64,000 bases of DNA from NCBI RefSeq assembly GCF_009866805.1, contig NZ_SIZW01000043.1, positions 496,001-560,000 of the forward strand, read 5' to 3'. The notes under the pieces were generated by a model. That model was not told the origin of the DNA. It saw nothing but the letters and a program-made list of their open reading frames with translations, and searched no databases. The translations under genes and the position numbers were made by a program. The DNA is from Schauerella aestuarii. Lineage in GTDB: Bacteria > Pseudomonadota > Gammaproteobacteria > Burkholderiales > Burkholderiaceae_B. Numbering within the stretch: position 1 is the stretch's first letter; each line of letters opens with the position of its first letter. Positions 53,087 through 61,882 of this stretch are shown one piece after another.

Positions 53087-54241
53087 ATGAAAGCAAACAG
53101 ACAACTTTTAGTCTTTGGCGCATTTGCCGCATTGGCGCTCGTTGGCGCAGCGGGCGCGGCCGTGTACGACAGCATCTGGCGCGCGCCGCATCCGCTCGCA
53201 GCGAAAGTGGTGCAGGGTGATGGCAAGCGCGGTCCGTTGCACATGGTGTGGGTGCCGGATGGCACGTTCATGATGGGCAGCAGCCATAAACTGGCGCAGC
53301 CGAACGAGATGCCCGCGCATCAGGTCAAGCTCACGGGTTTCTGGATGGATACCAATGCGGTGACGAACGCGGCGTTTCGGCGCTTCGTGCAGGCGACCGG
53401 CTATGTCACGACGGCCGAACGCCCGCCCAGGTGGGACGATCTGCGGGTGCAATTGCCGCCCGGTACGCCGCGTCCCGACGACAGCCTCCTGGTTCCGGGC
53501 GCCATGGTGTTCGTCGGTACGGCCGAGCAGGTGTCATTGCGTGATTTTTCGCAGTGGTGGCGGTTCGTGCCCGGCGCCAACTGGCAACATCCACGGGGGC
53601 CCGGCAGCACGATCGAAGGCCGCGACGATCATCCGGTGGTGCAAGTGTCGTACGAGGATGCGGCGGCCTATGCGGCGTGGGCCGGAAAGCGTTTGCCGAC
53701 GGAAGCCGAATGGGAGTTCGCGGCACGCGGCGGGCTGGAACAGGCCAATTACGCCTGGGGCAATGAGCGCGCACCCAACGGTCAGGCCATGGCCAATATC
53801 TGGGACACGCAACAGGCACAACCGTTCCCCGTGGTAACGGACGAGAAAATCGCCGTGGGCACCACACCGGTCGCGGCGTTTCCGCCAAACGGATACGGCT
53901 TGTACGACATGGCGGGCAACGTATGGCAGTGGACGGCAGACTGGTATCGCGCGGATTTCTTCAAGACGCAGGCGCAGTATCGTCAGGCGCCGCTGGACCC
54001 TGCAGGTCCCAAGGAAAGTTTCGACCCCGAAGATCCTGGCGTCCCGGTCTCGGCGCCGAAGCGGGTAACGCGAGGCGGCTCGTTTTTGTGTAGCGACACC
54101 TATTGCATCAGCTACCGCACGAGTGCCCGGCGCGGCACCGATCCGATGAACGGTATGTCGCATCTCGGCTTTCGCACGGTGATGACACCCGATCAATGGA
54201 AGATGGCGCAGGCGCGCGAGAAACAACTCGTGCGCCGCTAG
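53087..54241 (+). CDS. Membrane-anchored/exported formylglycine-generating enzyme (FGE/SUMF1 family)
   Basis: A 384-residue FGE-type protein. An N-terminal hydrophobic helix (LLVFGAFAALALVGAAGAAV, about residues 7-26) anchors or exports it, so catalysis should be periplasmic. Family marks are VWVPDGTFMMGSS, KLTGFWMDTNAVTNAAFRRF, HPVVQVSYEDAAAYAAWAGK, RLPTEAEWEFAARGG, GYGLYDMAGNVWQWTADWY and RVTRGGSFLCSDTYCISYRT. Cys335 and Cys340 reproduce the copper-binding pair of active aerobic FGEs. These oxidise the sulfatase active-site Cys to formylglycine, and an exported sulfatase lies in the same cluster. Confidence 0.93.
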   Translation: MKANRQLLVFGAFAALALVGAAGAAVYDSIWRAPHPLAAKVVQGDGKRGPLHMVWVPDGTFMMGSSHKLAQPNEMPAHQVKLTGFWMDTNAVTNAAFRRFVQATGYVTTAERPPRWDDLRVQLPPGTPRPDDSLLVPGAMVFVGTAEQVSLRDFSQWWRFVPGANWQHPRGPGSTIEGRDDHPVVQVSYEDAAAYAAWAGKRLPTEAEWEFAARGGLEQANYAWGNERAPNGQAMANIWDTQQAQPFPVVTDEKIAVGTTPVAAFPPNGYGLYDMAGNVWQWTADWYRADFFKTQAQYRQAPLDPAGPKESFDPEDPGVPVSAPKRVTRGGSFLCSDTYCISYRTSARRGTDPMNGMSHLGFRTVMTPDQWKMAQAREKQLVRR

Positions 54242-54299
54242 CGGCACGCTGCTGTCGTTCCCTTCGGTTTCGTCCAACGGTTGCCAAGAGAGTGCACTT

Positions 54300-55268
54300 A
54301 TGTCGGACCGCGAATCCATACTCAAGCTCGAGCAGGTCATCACCCAATCGGTGCTCGGCCAAGGTGTTGTCGTCAGGCAGGTCGTCATGGGCTTGCTGGC
54401 CGACGGCCACGTGCTTCTGGAGAGTTTGCCAGGGCTTGCCAAGACACGCACCGTCAAGGCATTGGCGCGCCACATGACGGCCGAGATGAGCCGCATTCAG
54501 TTCACGCCGGATCTGCTGCCTTCGGATATCACGGGGGCGGAGGTACTCAAGCAACATGCGGGTGTCAACGAGATCGTGTTTCAGCGCGGCCCGCTCTTCG
54601 GCAACATCATTCTCGCCGATGAGATCAACCGGGCACCGGCCAAGGTGCAGGCGGCGTTGCTCGAAGCGATGGAAGAGCGGCAGATCACGGTTGCCGGGGT
54701 GTCGCATCCGATGCCGTCTCTCTACATGGTGCTCGCGACCCAGAATCCGATCGAGCAGGAGGGCACCTACGCGCTTCCCGAAGCACAAATGGATCGGTTC
54801 CTGATGAAGATTGTGCTCGACTATCCCGATGCGGCAAGCGAGGCACAGGTGTTGTCCCTGCTCAGACAGGAAGCCCGAAACGTGGTGGCGGAAGACGATT
54901 TCAAAGTCACGCAAGAGGCGCTATTCGACTGCCGGCGCGCGATCGCATCGATTCATGTGAGCGATCTGCTGGACACGTATGTGGTCGATCTGGCCAACGC
55001 CACGCGCCGGCCGTCGGACTACGACAAGGATCTTGCCCGCTGGATCGACGTGGGGAGCAGCCCGCGCGGCGCGATCGCGCTGGATCGTGTGGCACGAACG
55101 CATGCGTTTCTGAGTGGCGCCGACTTCGTCTCGCCGGACAACGTTCGCGCCGTCATCCATCCTGTACTGCGCCACCGGCTGCACCTGACGTATGACGCGA
55201 TGGTCGATGGGGTGGGCCCGGATCAGGTAATCGATCGCCTGATCGATGTGGTGGCCATCCCGGTTTAG
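54300..55268 (+). CDS. MoxR-family AAA+ ATPase
   Basis: A 322-residue MoxR ATPase. The Walker A is LLESLPGLAKTRTVKAL (the usual first Gly is Ser), then RIQFTPDLLPSDITGAEVL, Walker B NIILADEINRAPAKVQAALL, and sensor region LATQNPIEQEGTYALPEAQM. The C-terminal lid has VGSSPRGAIALDRVARTHAF. MoxR proteins are cytoplasmic chaperones that work with vWA proteins to assemble envelope or metalloenzyme complexes. It is followed by the complete DUF58, DUF4381, BatA, BatB, BatD set. Confidence 0.95.
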   Translation: MSDRESILKLEQVITQSVLGQGVVVRQVVMGLLADGHVLLESLPGLAKTRTVKALARHMTAEMSRIQFTPDLLPSDITGAEVLKQHAGVNEIVFQRGPLFGNIILADEINRAPAKVQAALLEAMEERQITVAGVSHPMPSLYMVLATQNPIEQEGTYALPEAQMDRFLMKIVLDYPDAASEAQVLSLLRQEARNVVAEDDFKVTQEALFDCRRAIASIHVSDLLDTYVVDLANATRRPSDYDKDLARWIDVGSSPRGAIALDRVARTHAFLSGADFVSPDNVRAVIHPVLRHRLHLTYDAMVDGVGPDQVIDRLIDVVAIPV

Positions 55269-55283
55269 CGAGCACGCACGATC

Positions 55284-56237
55284 ATGACAACGCGAACGCC
55301 CTCCGCCGATAACGATGTTTATGTGGACATGACCGATCTCATGTCGCAGGAGGCCTGGGCGCAAGGATTGAGTTTTGCCGGCCATCAACCGGTAGGCAGC
55401 ATTCTCGCTGGACAGCATGGTTCGAAAGTGCGCGGCCGGGGGCTCGACTTCGATACCCTGCGGCAGTATCTGCCCGGCGACGATCTTCGGCAGCTCGACT
55501 GGCGCGCATCCCTGCGCTTCAACAAGCCTTACGTACGCACGTATCTGGAAGAGAAAGATCGTACGGCATGGGTGGTGGTCGATCAGCGAATGAGCATGTT
55601 CTTTGGCTCGACGTTGTACTTCAAGTCGGTGGTGGCGGCGCGTCTGGCAGCGCTCGCGGCATGGATGGCCTACCGCGCGGGCGACCGGGTGGGCGGCATC
55701 GTAATCGGCGACAGCGGCATCGAAAGCGTGAAGCCGCTGCGCAGCCGCGCCCGCATCCAGCAACTGTGCGGCGCGATCGTCAAACGCAATCGTGAGCTCT
55801 GCGCCATCAAGCGCGCGGAGGATGCCAACGGGCGACTGAACGACGCGTTGCGGACGGCGCTCGCGGTCGCTTCGCACAACGGATTGATCATCATCGTGAG
55901 CGACTTCGCAGGCGCGAACGACGACACCGTGCGGCTGTTGCGGGGCTTGGCGGCGCATAACGACATCGTGGCGGTTCTGGTGTTCGACCCGATGGCGGCG
56001 AACCTGCCGAGCACGGGCCAGGTCGTCGTCACGCAAGGCGAATTGCAACTCGACATTCGACTGGGCCGGCGCGTCGTGCATCAACCGCTGCGCGCGTTCT
56101 TCAGCGAGCGCCTGGCGCATGTGGATGCGCTACTCAAACGCGCGCGGTTGCCGTTGCTGGCCATCAGCACGGCCGACGATACCGTGCTGCAACTGCGTCG
56201 CGAGTTGGGCCGGCAAGGAAAGGGGCTGCGGCGATGA
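55284..56237 (+). CDS. DUF58-family protein
   Basis: A 317-residue soluble DUF58 protein. The diagnostic block GLDFDTLRQYLPGDDLRQLD and WRASLRFNKPYVRTYLEEKD precedes a vWA-like half (WVVVDQRMSMFFGSTLYFKS, LIIIVSDFAGANDDT). DUF58 proteins normally partner MoxR. It starts 15 bp after moxR and overlaps the DUF4381 start by 4 bp. Confidence 0.93.
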   Translation: MTTRTPSADNDVYVDMTDLMSQEAWAQGLSFAGHQPVGSILAGQHGSKVRGRGLDFDTLRQYLPGDDLRQLDWRASLRFNKPYVRTYLEEKDRTAWVVVDQRMSMFFGSTLYFKSVVAARLAALAAWMAYRAGDRVGGIVIGDSGIESVKPLRSRARIQQLCGAIVKRNRELCAIKRAEDANGRLNDALRTALAVASHNGLIIIVSDFAGANDDTVRLLRGLAAHNDIVAVLVFDPMAANLPSTGQVVVTQGELQLDIRLGRRVVHQPLRAFFSERLAHVDALLKRARLPLLAISTADDTVLQLRRELGRQGKGLRR

Positions 56238-56722
56238 GCGACACGGCGGCCAAGATCGAGCAACTGCAGCAGCTTCCCTTGCCGCCTGCGGTGGCGTGGC
56301 TGCCGCAAACCTGGGGCTGGGCGGTCGTGGCGGGAGCGTTGGCGTGTGCGCTTGTGGTGAGTGCCGCGCTGTGGCTGCGGCACCATCGAAGAAATCGCTA
56401 CCGACGCGAGGCGATCGTCGCGCTGCAGCGCATGAAGGCCGCCGCCCAGGCCGATCGTCGAGCTATTCGGCAACTTCCGGTGCTGCTCAAACGCGTCACG
56501 CTCGCGGCGACTCCCGATCGCTATGCGGCGTCATTGACCGGGAACGCTTTCGTGACCTATCTGCAATCCACCGGGGGCCGGTTTCCCGACAATGCGGGTG
56601 CAGTGCTCACCACGCTCGCCTATGGCGACGATGCGGCTCTCGCTGCTTTGTCCGAGCCGGGTCTGGCGCTCGTCATTCATGCAAGCGAAATGTGGGTGGA
56701 GCGGCATCATGTGGCGACTTGA
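56234..56722 (+). CDS. DUF4381-family membrane protein
   Basis: A 162-residue protein with one central transmembrane helix (WGWAVVAGALACALVVSAAL) after LQQLPLPPAVAWLPQTWG, the DUF4381 opening. A basic cytoplasmic part follows (RRNRYRREAIVALQRM) with LPVLLKRVTLAATPDRYAAS. It overlaps the DUF58 stop by 4 bp and the BatA start by 14 bp. DUF4381 proteins occur only in MoxR-vWA operons, as probable membrane adaptors. Confidence 0.9.
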   Translation: MSDTAAKIEQLQQLPLPPAVAWLPQTWGWAVVAGALACALVVSAALWLRHHRRNRYRREAIVALQRMKAAAQADRRAIRQLPVLLKRVTLAATPDRYAASLTGNAFVTYLQSTGGRFPDNAGAVLTTLAYGDDAALAALSEPGLALVIHASEMWVERHHVAT

Positions 56723-57731
56723 CTACCCCTGGCTGCTGGTCGTGCTCGCGGCCGGGCTGGCCGCCTACCGCTGGCTGCCGCCCTATATGGAGCCGCGCAG
56801 CGCGCTGCGCGTGCCGTTCTTCGACGAGATCGCGGCGGCGACCGGGCAGCGGGCCAGCCTGCCGGGGCTGCGCCGATCGCCGATGCAACGGGCCGTCTAC
56901 ACCCTCGTTTTTGCCTTGGCAGTGCTTGCGCTGTGCCGTCCGGTTCGCGTGGAGCCGCCGATTGTGCATCATCAAGCGGTGCGCGACATGGTCCTGGCCG
57001 TCGATATTTCGCAATCGATGGAGACGGTCGATATTGCGGCGGCCGGTGCGGCGCCGCGCGATCGATTGAGCGTGGTCAAAGCGGTCGTGAATACGTTTAT
57101 CGCGGCGCGCACGGACGACCGCATTGGGCTGACGATCTTCGGCAGTGCCGCTTATCCGCAGGCGCCGTTGACGATGGATCACAGCACCGTTCAGGATCTG
57201 CTGGCACAACTGCAGCCCGGCATGGCGGGACCGAATACAGCCATCGGTGACGCCATCGGGCTGGCGATCAAGCAATTCGACCAAACGCCTGCCGCCGACA
57301 AGATTCTGATTTTGCTGACCGACGGCGCCGATACCGGAAGCGCCATTCCGCCCGGACAAGCCGCACAGATAGCCGCGCAACGCAAGATCGTCATTCACAC
57401 GATCGGCATCGGCGACCCTAATTCGCAAGGCGAAGGTCGGGCAGATTTCGCGGCATTGCAATCGATTGCGCAGCTCACCGGCGGAAGATTCTTCAGTGCC
57501 GCCGATGCGGATGCGTTGGCAGCGGTGTACGAGACATTGAACCGGTCGATTCCGCACGACACCACGGTGATTTCCCATCAGCCCAAACACGATTTCTTCT
57601 GGGTGCCCCTGGGAGCCGCGCTGGCGCTGCTGGTGCTGTTGCAGCTTTACCTGATGGCGGCAGCCTATTGGACACAAACGCGGACGCAGACGCGCGCCGC
57701 ACGCGGGGAGGCGGCATGGCCATCGACCTGA
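56709..57731 (+). CDS. batA: BatA-like vWA-domain membrane protein
   Basis: A 340-residue protein beginning MWRLDYPWLLVVLAAGLAAY, a first membrane helix. A second helix (YTLVFALAVLALCRPV) follows, then a vWA domain with an intact MIDAS (DISQS, residues 99-103), RIGLTIFGSAAYPQAPLTMD and ILILLTDGADTGSAIPPGQA. A third helix near the C-terminus is VPLGAALALLVLLQLYLMAA. BatA proteins display the vWA domain in the periplasm as a metal-dependent protein-binding module. It overlaps both neighbours. Confidence 0.94.
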   Translation: MWRLDYPWLLVVLAAGLAAYRWLPPYMEPRSALRVPFFDEIAAATGQRASLPGLRRSPMQRAVYTLVFALAVLALCRPVRVEPPIVHHQAVRDMVLAVDISQSMETVDIAAAGAAPRDRLSVVKAVVNTFIAARTDDRIGLTIFGSAAYPQAPLTMDHSTVQDLLAQLQPGMAGPNTAIGDAIGLAIKQFDQTPAADKILILLTDGADTGSAIPPGQAAQIAAQRKIVIHTIGIGDPNSQGEGRADFAALQSIAQLTGGRFFSAADADALAAVYETLNRSIPHDTTVISHQPKHDFFWVPLGAALALLVLLQLYLMAAAYWTQTRTQTRAARGEAAWPST

Positions 57732-59392
57732 GCGCCTTTCATTTTCTGCGGCCGTGGGGATTGTTGCTGCCTGTGGCGGGCCTGCTGACCTGGTGGGGCT
57801 GGTCGTCGTTGCAGCGCGCGCGGCAGCTGCGTTTGACGGGCATCGCGCCGCACCTGCTGCCCTATCTGATCGTGCAACCCACGCAGCGCCAGGGCTGGCG
57901 GCCTGTGCATACCGTGACGGCGTTGCTTGTGCTCGGCGGCGTCGCGGTAGCGGGACCGACATGGCAACAGGATCGGCCCGATTTTCTCGACGATCAAGCG
58001 TCGCTCATCGTTGCCTTGGCCCTGGCGCCCTCGATGGACGCCAGCGATATCCAACCCTCCCGCATGGACGCGGTGCAGCGCAAAATGCTGGATCTCGTGG
58101 CGCAGCGCAAGGGGGCCAAGACAGGCTTGCTTGTGTATACCGGCCGCGCGCATACCGTGTTGCCCTCGACCGACGATCCCGCATTGATGGGGTTGTTCAT
58201 TCGTGCGCTGGCGACCGATCTGCTTTCCGATCCCGGCACAAACGCGGCAGCCGCGATCGCGTTGGGTCAGTCCTTGCTGGCCAAGGCGGGACGCGGCGGC
58301 TCCATCGTGCTGATGACCGACGGCAATGACGCAGCCAGCCTGCCCGAGGTGGAGCGGTTGACCCGATCAAGCGATGTGCAGGTGCTCATCCTTGCCGTGG
58401 GTGCGGTGGATGGCGGCGTGCTGCGGGATGTGACGGGCGCCGTGCGCGTCGATGCGCGAGGCTTGCCCGTCGTCGGCCGCTTCGATGCGGACGGCCTCAA
58501 GCGGTTGGCCATGGCCGCCGGGGCACCGCTGGGCAGCATGACGGTCAACGGCGACGATCTCGAATGGATCGCGCGTCACGCGCAGCGTCATTTCAGCGAC
58601 GTTCGAGCCAGGGATGCCGGGGCGCACTGGAAGGACGCGGGCTATTGGCTCTGCTTGCCCCTCGTTTTATTGGCGGGGGTGTGCCTGCGACGGGGCTTTG
58701 CCGTGAATTGGCTGGCGGGCGTGATGATGATCGTGATCATGGCGGCAGCGGCGCCTGCGCAGGCAGGGCCGCTGGCCGATGCGTTCGCCACGCGCGATCA
58801 GCAAGGGCGTTGGGCCTTTGAGCACGGCCGCTATGGCGACGCTGCGGCGCTGTTCGTCGATCCGTATTGGAAAGGACGCGCCGCGTATGAGGCGGCGGAT
58901 TTCGAACAGGCGCTCGATGCGTTTGCGCATGTCGAAACCGCCGAAGGCTACTTTTACATCGGCAATACGCAGGCACGGCTGCAGGCCTATCCTGCCGCGA
59001 TTGCGGCGTATGACGAAGCGCTGCGCCGTCGTGTCGACTTCCCGCAAGCCACGTTCAATCGCCAACTGGTGCGCCGGTTGCAGGCTGAACGCGATAAAGC
59101 GCGCGAGGGTGCCGATCCCAGCGAGAAGGCGGATAAGCTCGTATTCGATAACGACAAGCAGCGCGGCAAGACGGGCCGCGTGACTACACCAGGCGCGGAT
59201 TCGGCCGAGTTGTGGCTGAGCAATCTAACGACTTCGCCTGCGGATTTTCTGCGCCGCAAATTCCTGAGCGACGAAGCCGCGCCGCCGTCGGCACCGGTGC
59301 CGTCACCGGTTTCTCCGTCTTCATCCACGCCCGTGCCTGTGCCGTTTCCGTTGTCTGCGCCGGCATCCGTAGCAGCCGGGAGCCCATCATGA
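57716..59392 (+). CDS. batB: BatB/BatC-like vWA-TPR membrane protein with degenerate MIDAS
   Basis: A 558-residue fusion of vWA and TPR parts; GGGGAGG precedes ATG 57716. Membrane helices are near residues 14-30 and 65-80 and again at about 320-360 (WLCLPLVLLAGVCL and WLAGVMMIVIMAAAAPAQA). The vWA domain (about 90-290) has SIVLMTDGNDAASLPEVERL, but the MIDAS DxSxS position reads ALAPS (residues 102-106), losing the Asp. TPR-like repeats follow (GRWAFEHGRYGDAAALFVDP, AAYEAADFEQALDAFAHVET), then a disordered Pro/Ser tail. It is the BatB-BatC fusion of Bat operons. It likely acts as a periplasmic scaffold. Confidence 0.92.
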   Translation: MAIDLSAFHFLRPWGLLLPVAGLLTWWGWSSLQRARQLRLTGIAPHLLPYLIVQPTQRQGWRPVHTVTALLVLGGVAVAGPTWQQDRPDFLDDQASLIVALALAPSMDASDIQPSRMDAVQRKMLDLVAQRKGAKTGLLVYTGRAHTVLPSTDDPALMGLFIRALATDLLSDPGTNAAAAIALGQSLLAKAGRGGSIVLMTDGNDAASLPEVERLTRSSDVQVLILAVGAVDGGVLRDVTGAVRVDARGLPVVGRFDADGLKRLAMAAGAPLGSMTVNGDDLEWIARHAQRHFSDVRARDAGAHWKDAGYWLCLPLVLLAGVCLRRGFAVNWLAGVMMIVIMAAAAPAQAGPLADAFATRDQQGRWAFEHGRYGDAAALFVDPYWKGRAAYEAADFEQALDAFAHVETAEGYFYIGNTQARLQAYPAAIAAYDEALRRRVDFPQATFNRQLVRRLQAERDKAREGADPSEKADKLVFDNDKQRGKTGRVTTPGADSAELWLSNLTTSPADFLRRKFLSDEAAPPSAPVPSPVSPSSSTPVPVPFPLSAPASVAAGSPS

Positions 59393-60777
59393 GACGCGCA
59401 GCGATTCTGGTCGGCGCATGGCTGATGTGCGGCGTTGCCGCAACGGGGCCTGCGCATGCCGGCGACGTGATGCCGCTTGTGCAGGTTGAGGCGCGCATCG
59501 ATCCGGCCGGCCCGCTTTCGGTGGGCGTGCCTGCACGCTTGCAGATCGATGTATCGACGTCGACCTGGTTTTCGCAACCCCCGGTGTTGCCGCCGATCGA
59601 TATCGTGGATGTGGCCGTGGCCTCGCCGCAGGGCAGCGCCGACAGTTTGAGCGTCAATCGGGACGGCGTGGCGCTCACGGTGCTGCGCTACACCTACGTG
59701 CTCACACCAACCGCAGCGGGGCCGATCACCATCCCCGCGCTGAAGGTGCGCGTGATGGCCGGTGGCGCCACACAGGCGATTGACGTGCAATCGCGGCCAC
59801 TTGCTACTCGTGCGGCGGTGCCCGTCGGTGCGGAAGCGATCGGCCTGGGATCGCGGTCTTTTGCCGCCACCGCCGTGCGGGCAACGCAGCGCTTCACACA
59901 ACCGCAGACGCCGTTGCGCACGGGCGAATCGGTCATGCGGGAGGTGACGCTCGTAGCCGACGGCGCGCAAGCCATGTTGATGCCGCCACCAGCATTCGCG
60001 GACGTTGAAGGCGCCGTGCGCTACGACGGGGCGGCCGACGTTGTGACGTTGACGGACGGGCGGGGGGGTGTGACCGGCGGGCGCCGCGTGGATCGCGCGT
60101 CGTATGTGAAAGCCGATCCTGGTGCCTTGGCGCTGCCACCGATCGAGATCACATGGTGGAACATTCAGCGCGGGAAGGTCGAAACGCTTTCGCTGCCTGG
60201 CGCCTCGGTCGACGTGGTCGCCGCGCCTGCCACCGCGGCGCCATTTTCCATCGCGGCCGATTTAACGCAATTGCGCCAGGGCACCCGACGTGTGCTGCAC
60301 GGCGCCACGATCGCCATGGGTACCGTCGCGCTGCTCCTCATCGTGGTGCTGGCAGTGCTCTGGCGGTATCGGCGTGCGCTGGGTCAGCGGACGCGCGCGC
60401 TGTGGGTCAAGGCGCGGCGCCGATGGCGATCGTCCGAGTCTTACGCCTGGCGACGCCTGCGCCAGTCGCGCCACGGCGATCCGGATCCAAACGCCCTCTA
60501 TCTGTGGCTGCGCCGCATCCGTGGCACGCGAACCTTGTCGGCCGCACTCGATCCGCTGCCGCCTCATTACGCCGTGCAGGCCGACGCGTTCATGCGGCGC
60601 GGCTATGGCGCGCACCGACCGCAATGGGAAGGTAACGCTGCCTTTATCGACATGCTGATCGCCTTGCGGCGGCGGTTCAAACACGCAAATCCATCGATGC
60701 TTAGGCATTCGCTGGCCCCCTTGAATCCTCGGCCGCCACGTGAGTCGGCACGGTCCGCAAAAGGAGATTGGATATGA
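59389..60777 (+). CDS. batD: BatD-like protein
   Basis: A 462-residue protein starting with an ATGA overlap on the BatB stop. The signal peptide is MRRAAILVGAWLMCGVAATG. The periplasmic region is beta-rich (VQVEARIDPAGPLSVGVPAR, LRYTYVLTPTAAGPITIPAL, TPLRTGESVMREVTLVADGA), the BatD/oxygen-tolerance fold. A single membrane helix (TIAMGTVALLLIVVLAVLWR) and an Arg-rich cytoplasmic tail follow. It completes a moxR-DUF58-DUF4381-batA-batB-batD series. Confidence 0.92.
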   Translation: MRRAAILVGAWLMCGVAATGPAHAGDVMPLVQVEARIDPAGPLSVGVPARLQIDVSTSTWFSQPPVLPPIDIVDVAVASPQGSADSLSVNRDGVALTVLRYTYVLTPTAAGPITIPALKVRVMAGGATQAIDVQSRPLATRAAVPVGAEAIGLGSRSFAATAVRATQRFTQPQTPLRTGESVMREVTLVADGAQAMLMPPPAFADVEGAVRYDGAADVVTLTDGRGGVTGGRRVDRASYVKADPGALALPPIEITWWNIQRGKVETLSLPGASVDVVAAPATAAPFSIAADLTQLRQGTRRVLHGATIAMGTVALLLIVVLAVLWRYRRALGQRTRALWVKARRRWRSSESYAWRRLRQSRHGDPDPNALYLWLRRIRGTRTLSAALDPLPPHYAVQADAFMRRGYGAHRPQWEGNAAFIDMLIALRRRFKHANPSMLRHSLAPLNPRPPRESARSAKGDWI

Positions 60778-61796
60778 CATCGCACTCGATCCATAGACGT
60801 TTGGCGATCGCCTGGGCCTATGCGCTGGCCCTGTTGCTCACGACGGGCGCGATGAGCGCGGCGTTGGCGCAAGAGCCCTTGCCGTCGTGGCGCGACGGAC
60901 CTTCCAAACAAGCGATCGTCGCGTTCGTCGAGACGGTGACCAATGCCGGAACGCCCGACTTCGTGCCGCAGGAAGACCGAATCGCCGTATTCGACAACGA
61001 CGGCACGCTGTGGAGCGAACAACCGATGTACTTCCAGATCATCTTCGCCTTGGACGAAGTGAGGAAGATGGCGCCGCAGCATCCGGAGTGGAAGACCACG
61101 CAGCCCTTCAAGGCCGCAATCGAGCGCGATTACGCTGCGCTTGGCCAGTCGGGTGCGCAAGGACTCATGAAGATCCTGGCGGTGACCCACACCAACATGA
61201 CCACCGATGCTTTCGCCGGAAAAGTGAAGGCCTGGATCGCCAGTGCGCAGCATCCCCGATTCAAACAGCACTATTCGAAGCTCACTTTTCTACCCATGCA
61301 TGAACTGCTGGACTACCTGCGTGCCAATGGTTTCAAGGTCTACATCGTATCGGGCGGCGAAGTGGCTTTCATGCGCGCCTGGACGCAAGACGCCTACGGC
61401 ATCCCGCCCGAGCAGGTCATCGGCAGCACCGTCGTGACGCAATTCAAAATGGTGGATGGCAAGCCGGTATTGATGCGCACACCCAAGCTCGATTTCAACG
61501 ATGACGGACCGGGCAAGCCCGTCTCCATCGACAAGTTCATCGGCCGGCGTCCCATCTTCGCTTTCGGCAATTCGGATGGCGATCTGCAGATGCTGCAGTG
61601 GACGATGGCCGGCAGCGGCAAACGATTCGCGGGCCTGGTGCATCACACCGATGCGAAACGCGAATGGGCCTACGACCGCCAGTCGAAGATCGGACGTCTG
61701 GATCGGGCGCTGGATGAAGCCACGCAGCGTGGCTGGACCGTGGTCGATATGGCGAACGAATGGAACCGTGTCTATGCATTCGAAACGAATCCCTGA
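60774..61796 (+). CDS. Exported HAD-family phosphatase
   Basis: A 340-residue HAD protein. AAGGAG lies seven bases before ATG 60774, which overlaps the BatD stop. The signal peptide (WAYALALLLTTGAMSAALAQ) exports it. HAD motifs are IAVFDNDGTLWSEQPMYFQ (motif I, Asp-x-Asp), FKVYIVSGGEVAFMRAW (motif II) and FAFGNSDGDLQMLQWT (motif IV); Lys of motif III lies between. It probably acts as a periplasmic phosphatase. The substrate is unknown, but phosphate and sulfate monoesters can share a substrate class with the next gene. Confidence 0.92.
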   Translation: MTSHSIHRRLAIAWAYALALLLTTGAMSAALAQEPLPSWRDGPSKQAIVAFVETVTNAGTPDFVPQEDRIAVFDNDGTLWSEQPMYFQIIFALDEVRKMAPQHPEWKTTQPFKAAIERDYAALGQSGAQGLMKILAVTHTNMTTDAFAGKVKAWIASAQHPRFKQHYSKLTFLPMHELLDYLRANGFKVYIVSGGEVAFMRAWTQDAYGIPPEQVIGSTVVTQFKMVDGKPVLMRTPKLDFNDDGPGKPVSIDKFIGRRPIFAFGNSDGDLQMLQWTMAGSGKRFAGLVHHTDAKREWAYDRQSKIGRLDRALDEATQRGWTVVDMANEWNRVYAFETNP

Positions 61797-61882
61797 AAGG
61801 GGGGGTGGTAGTCGTACGTGAAAGTCGGAAGAGCAGTCGAAGTCGCGTCGCAAGACTCACTATTTCACTGGGAGTTCCAATC

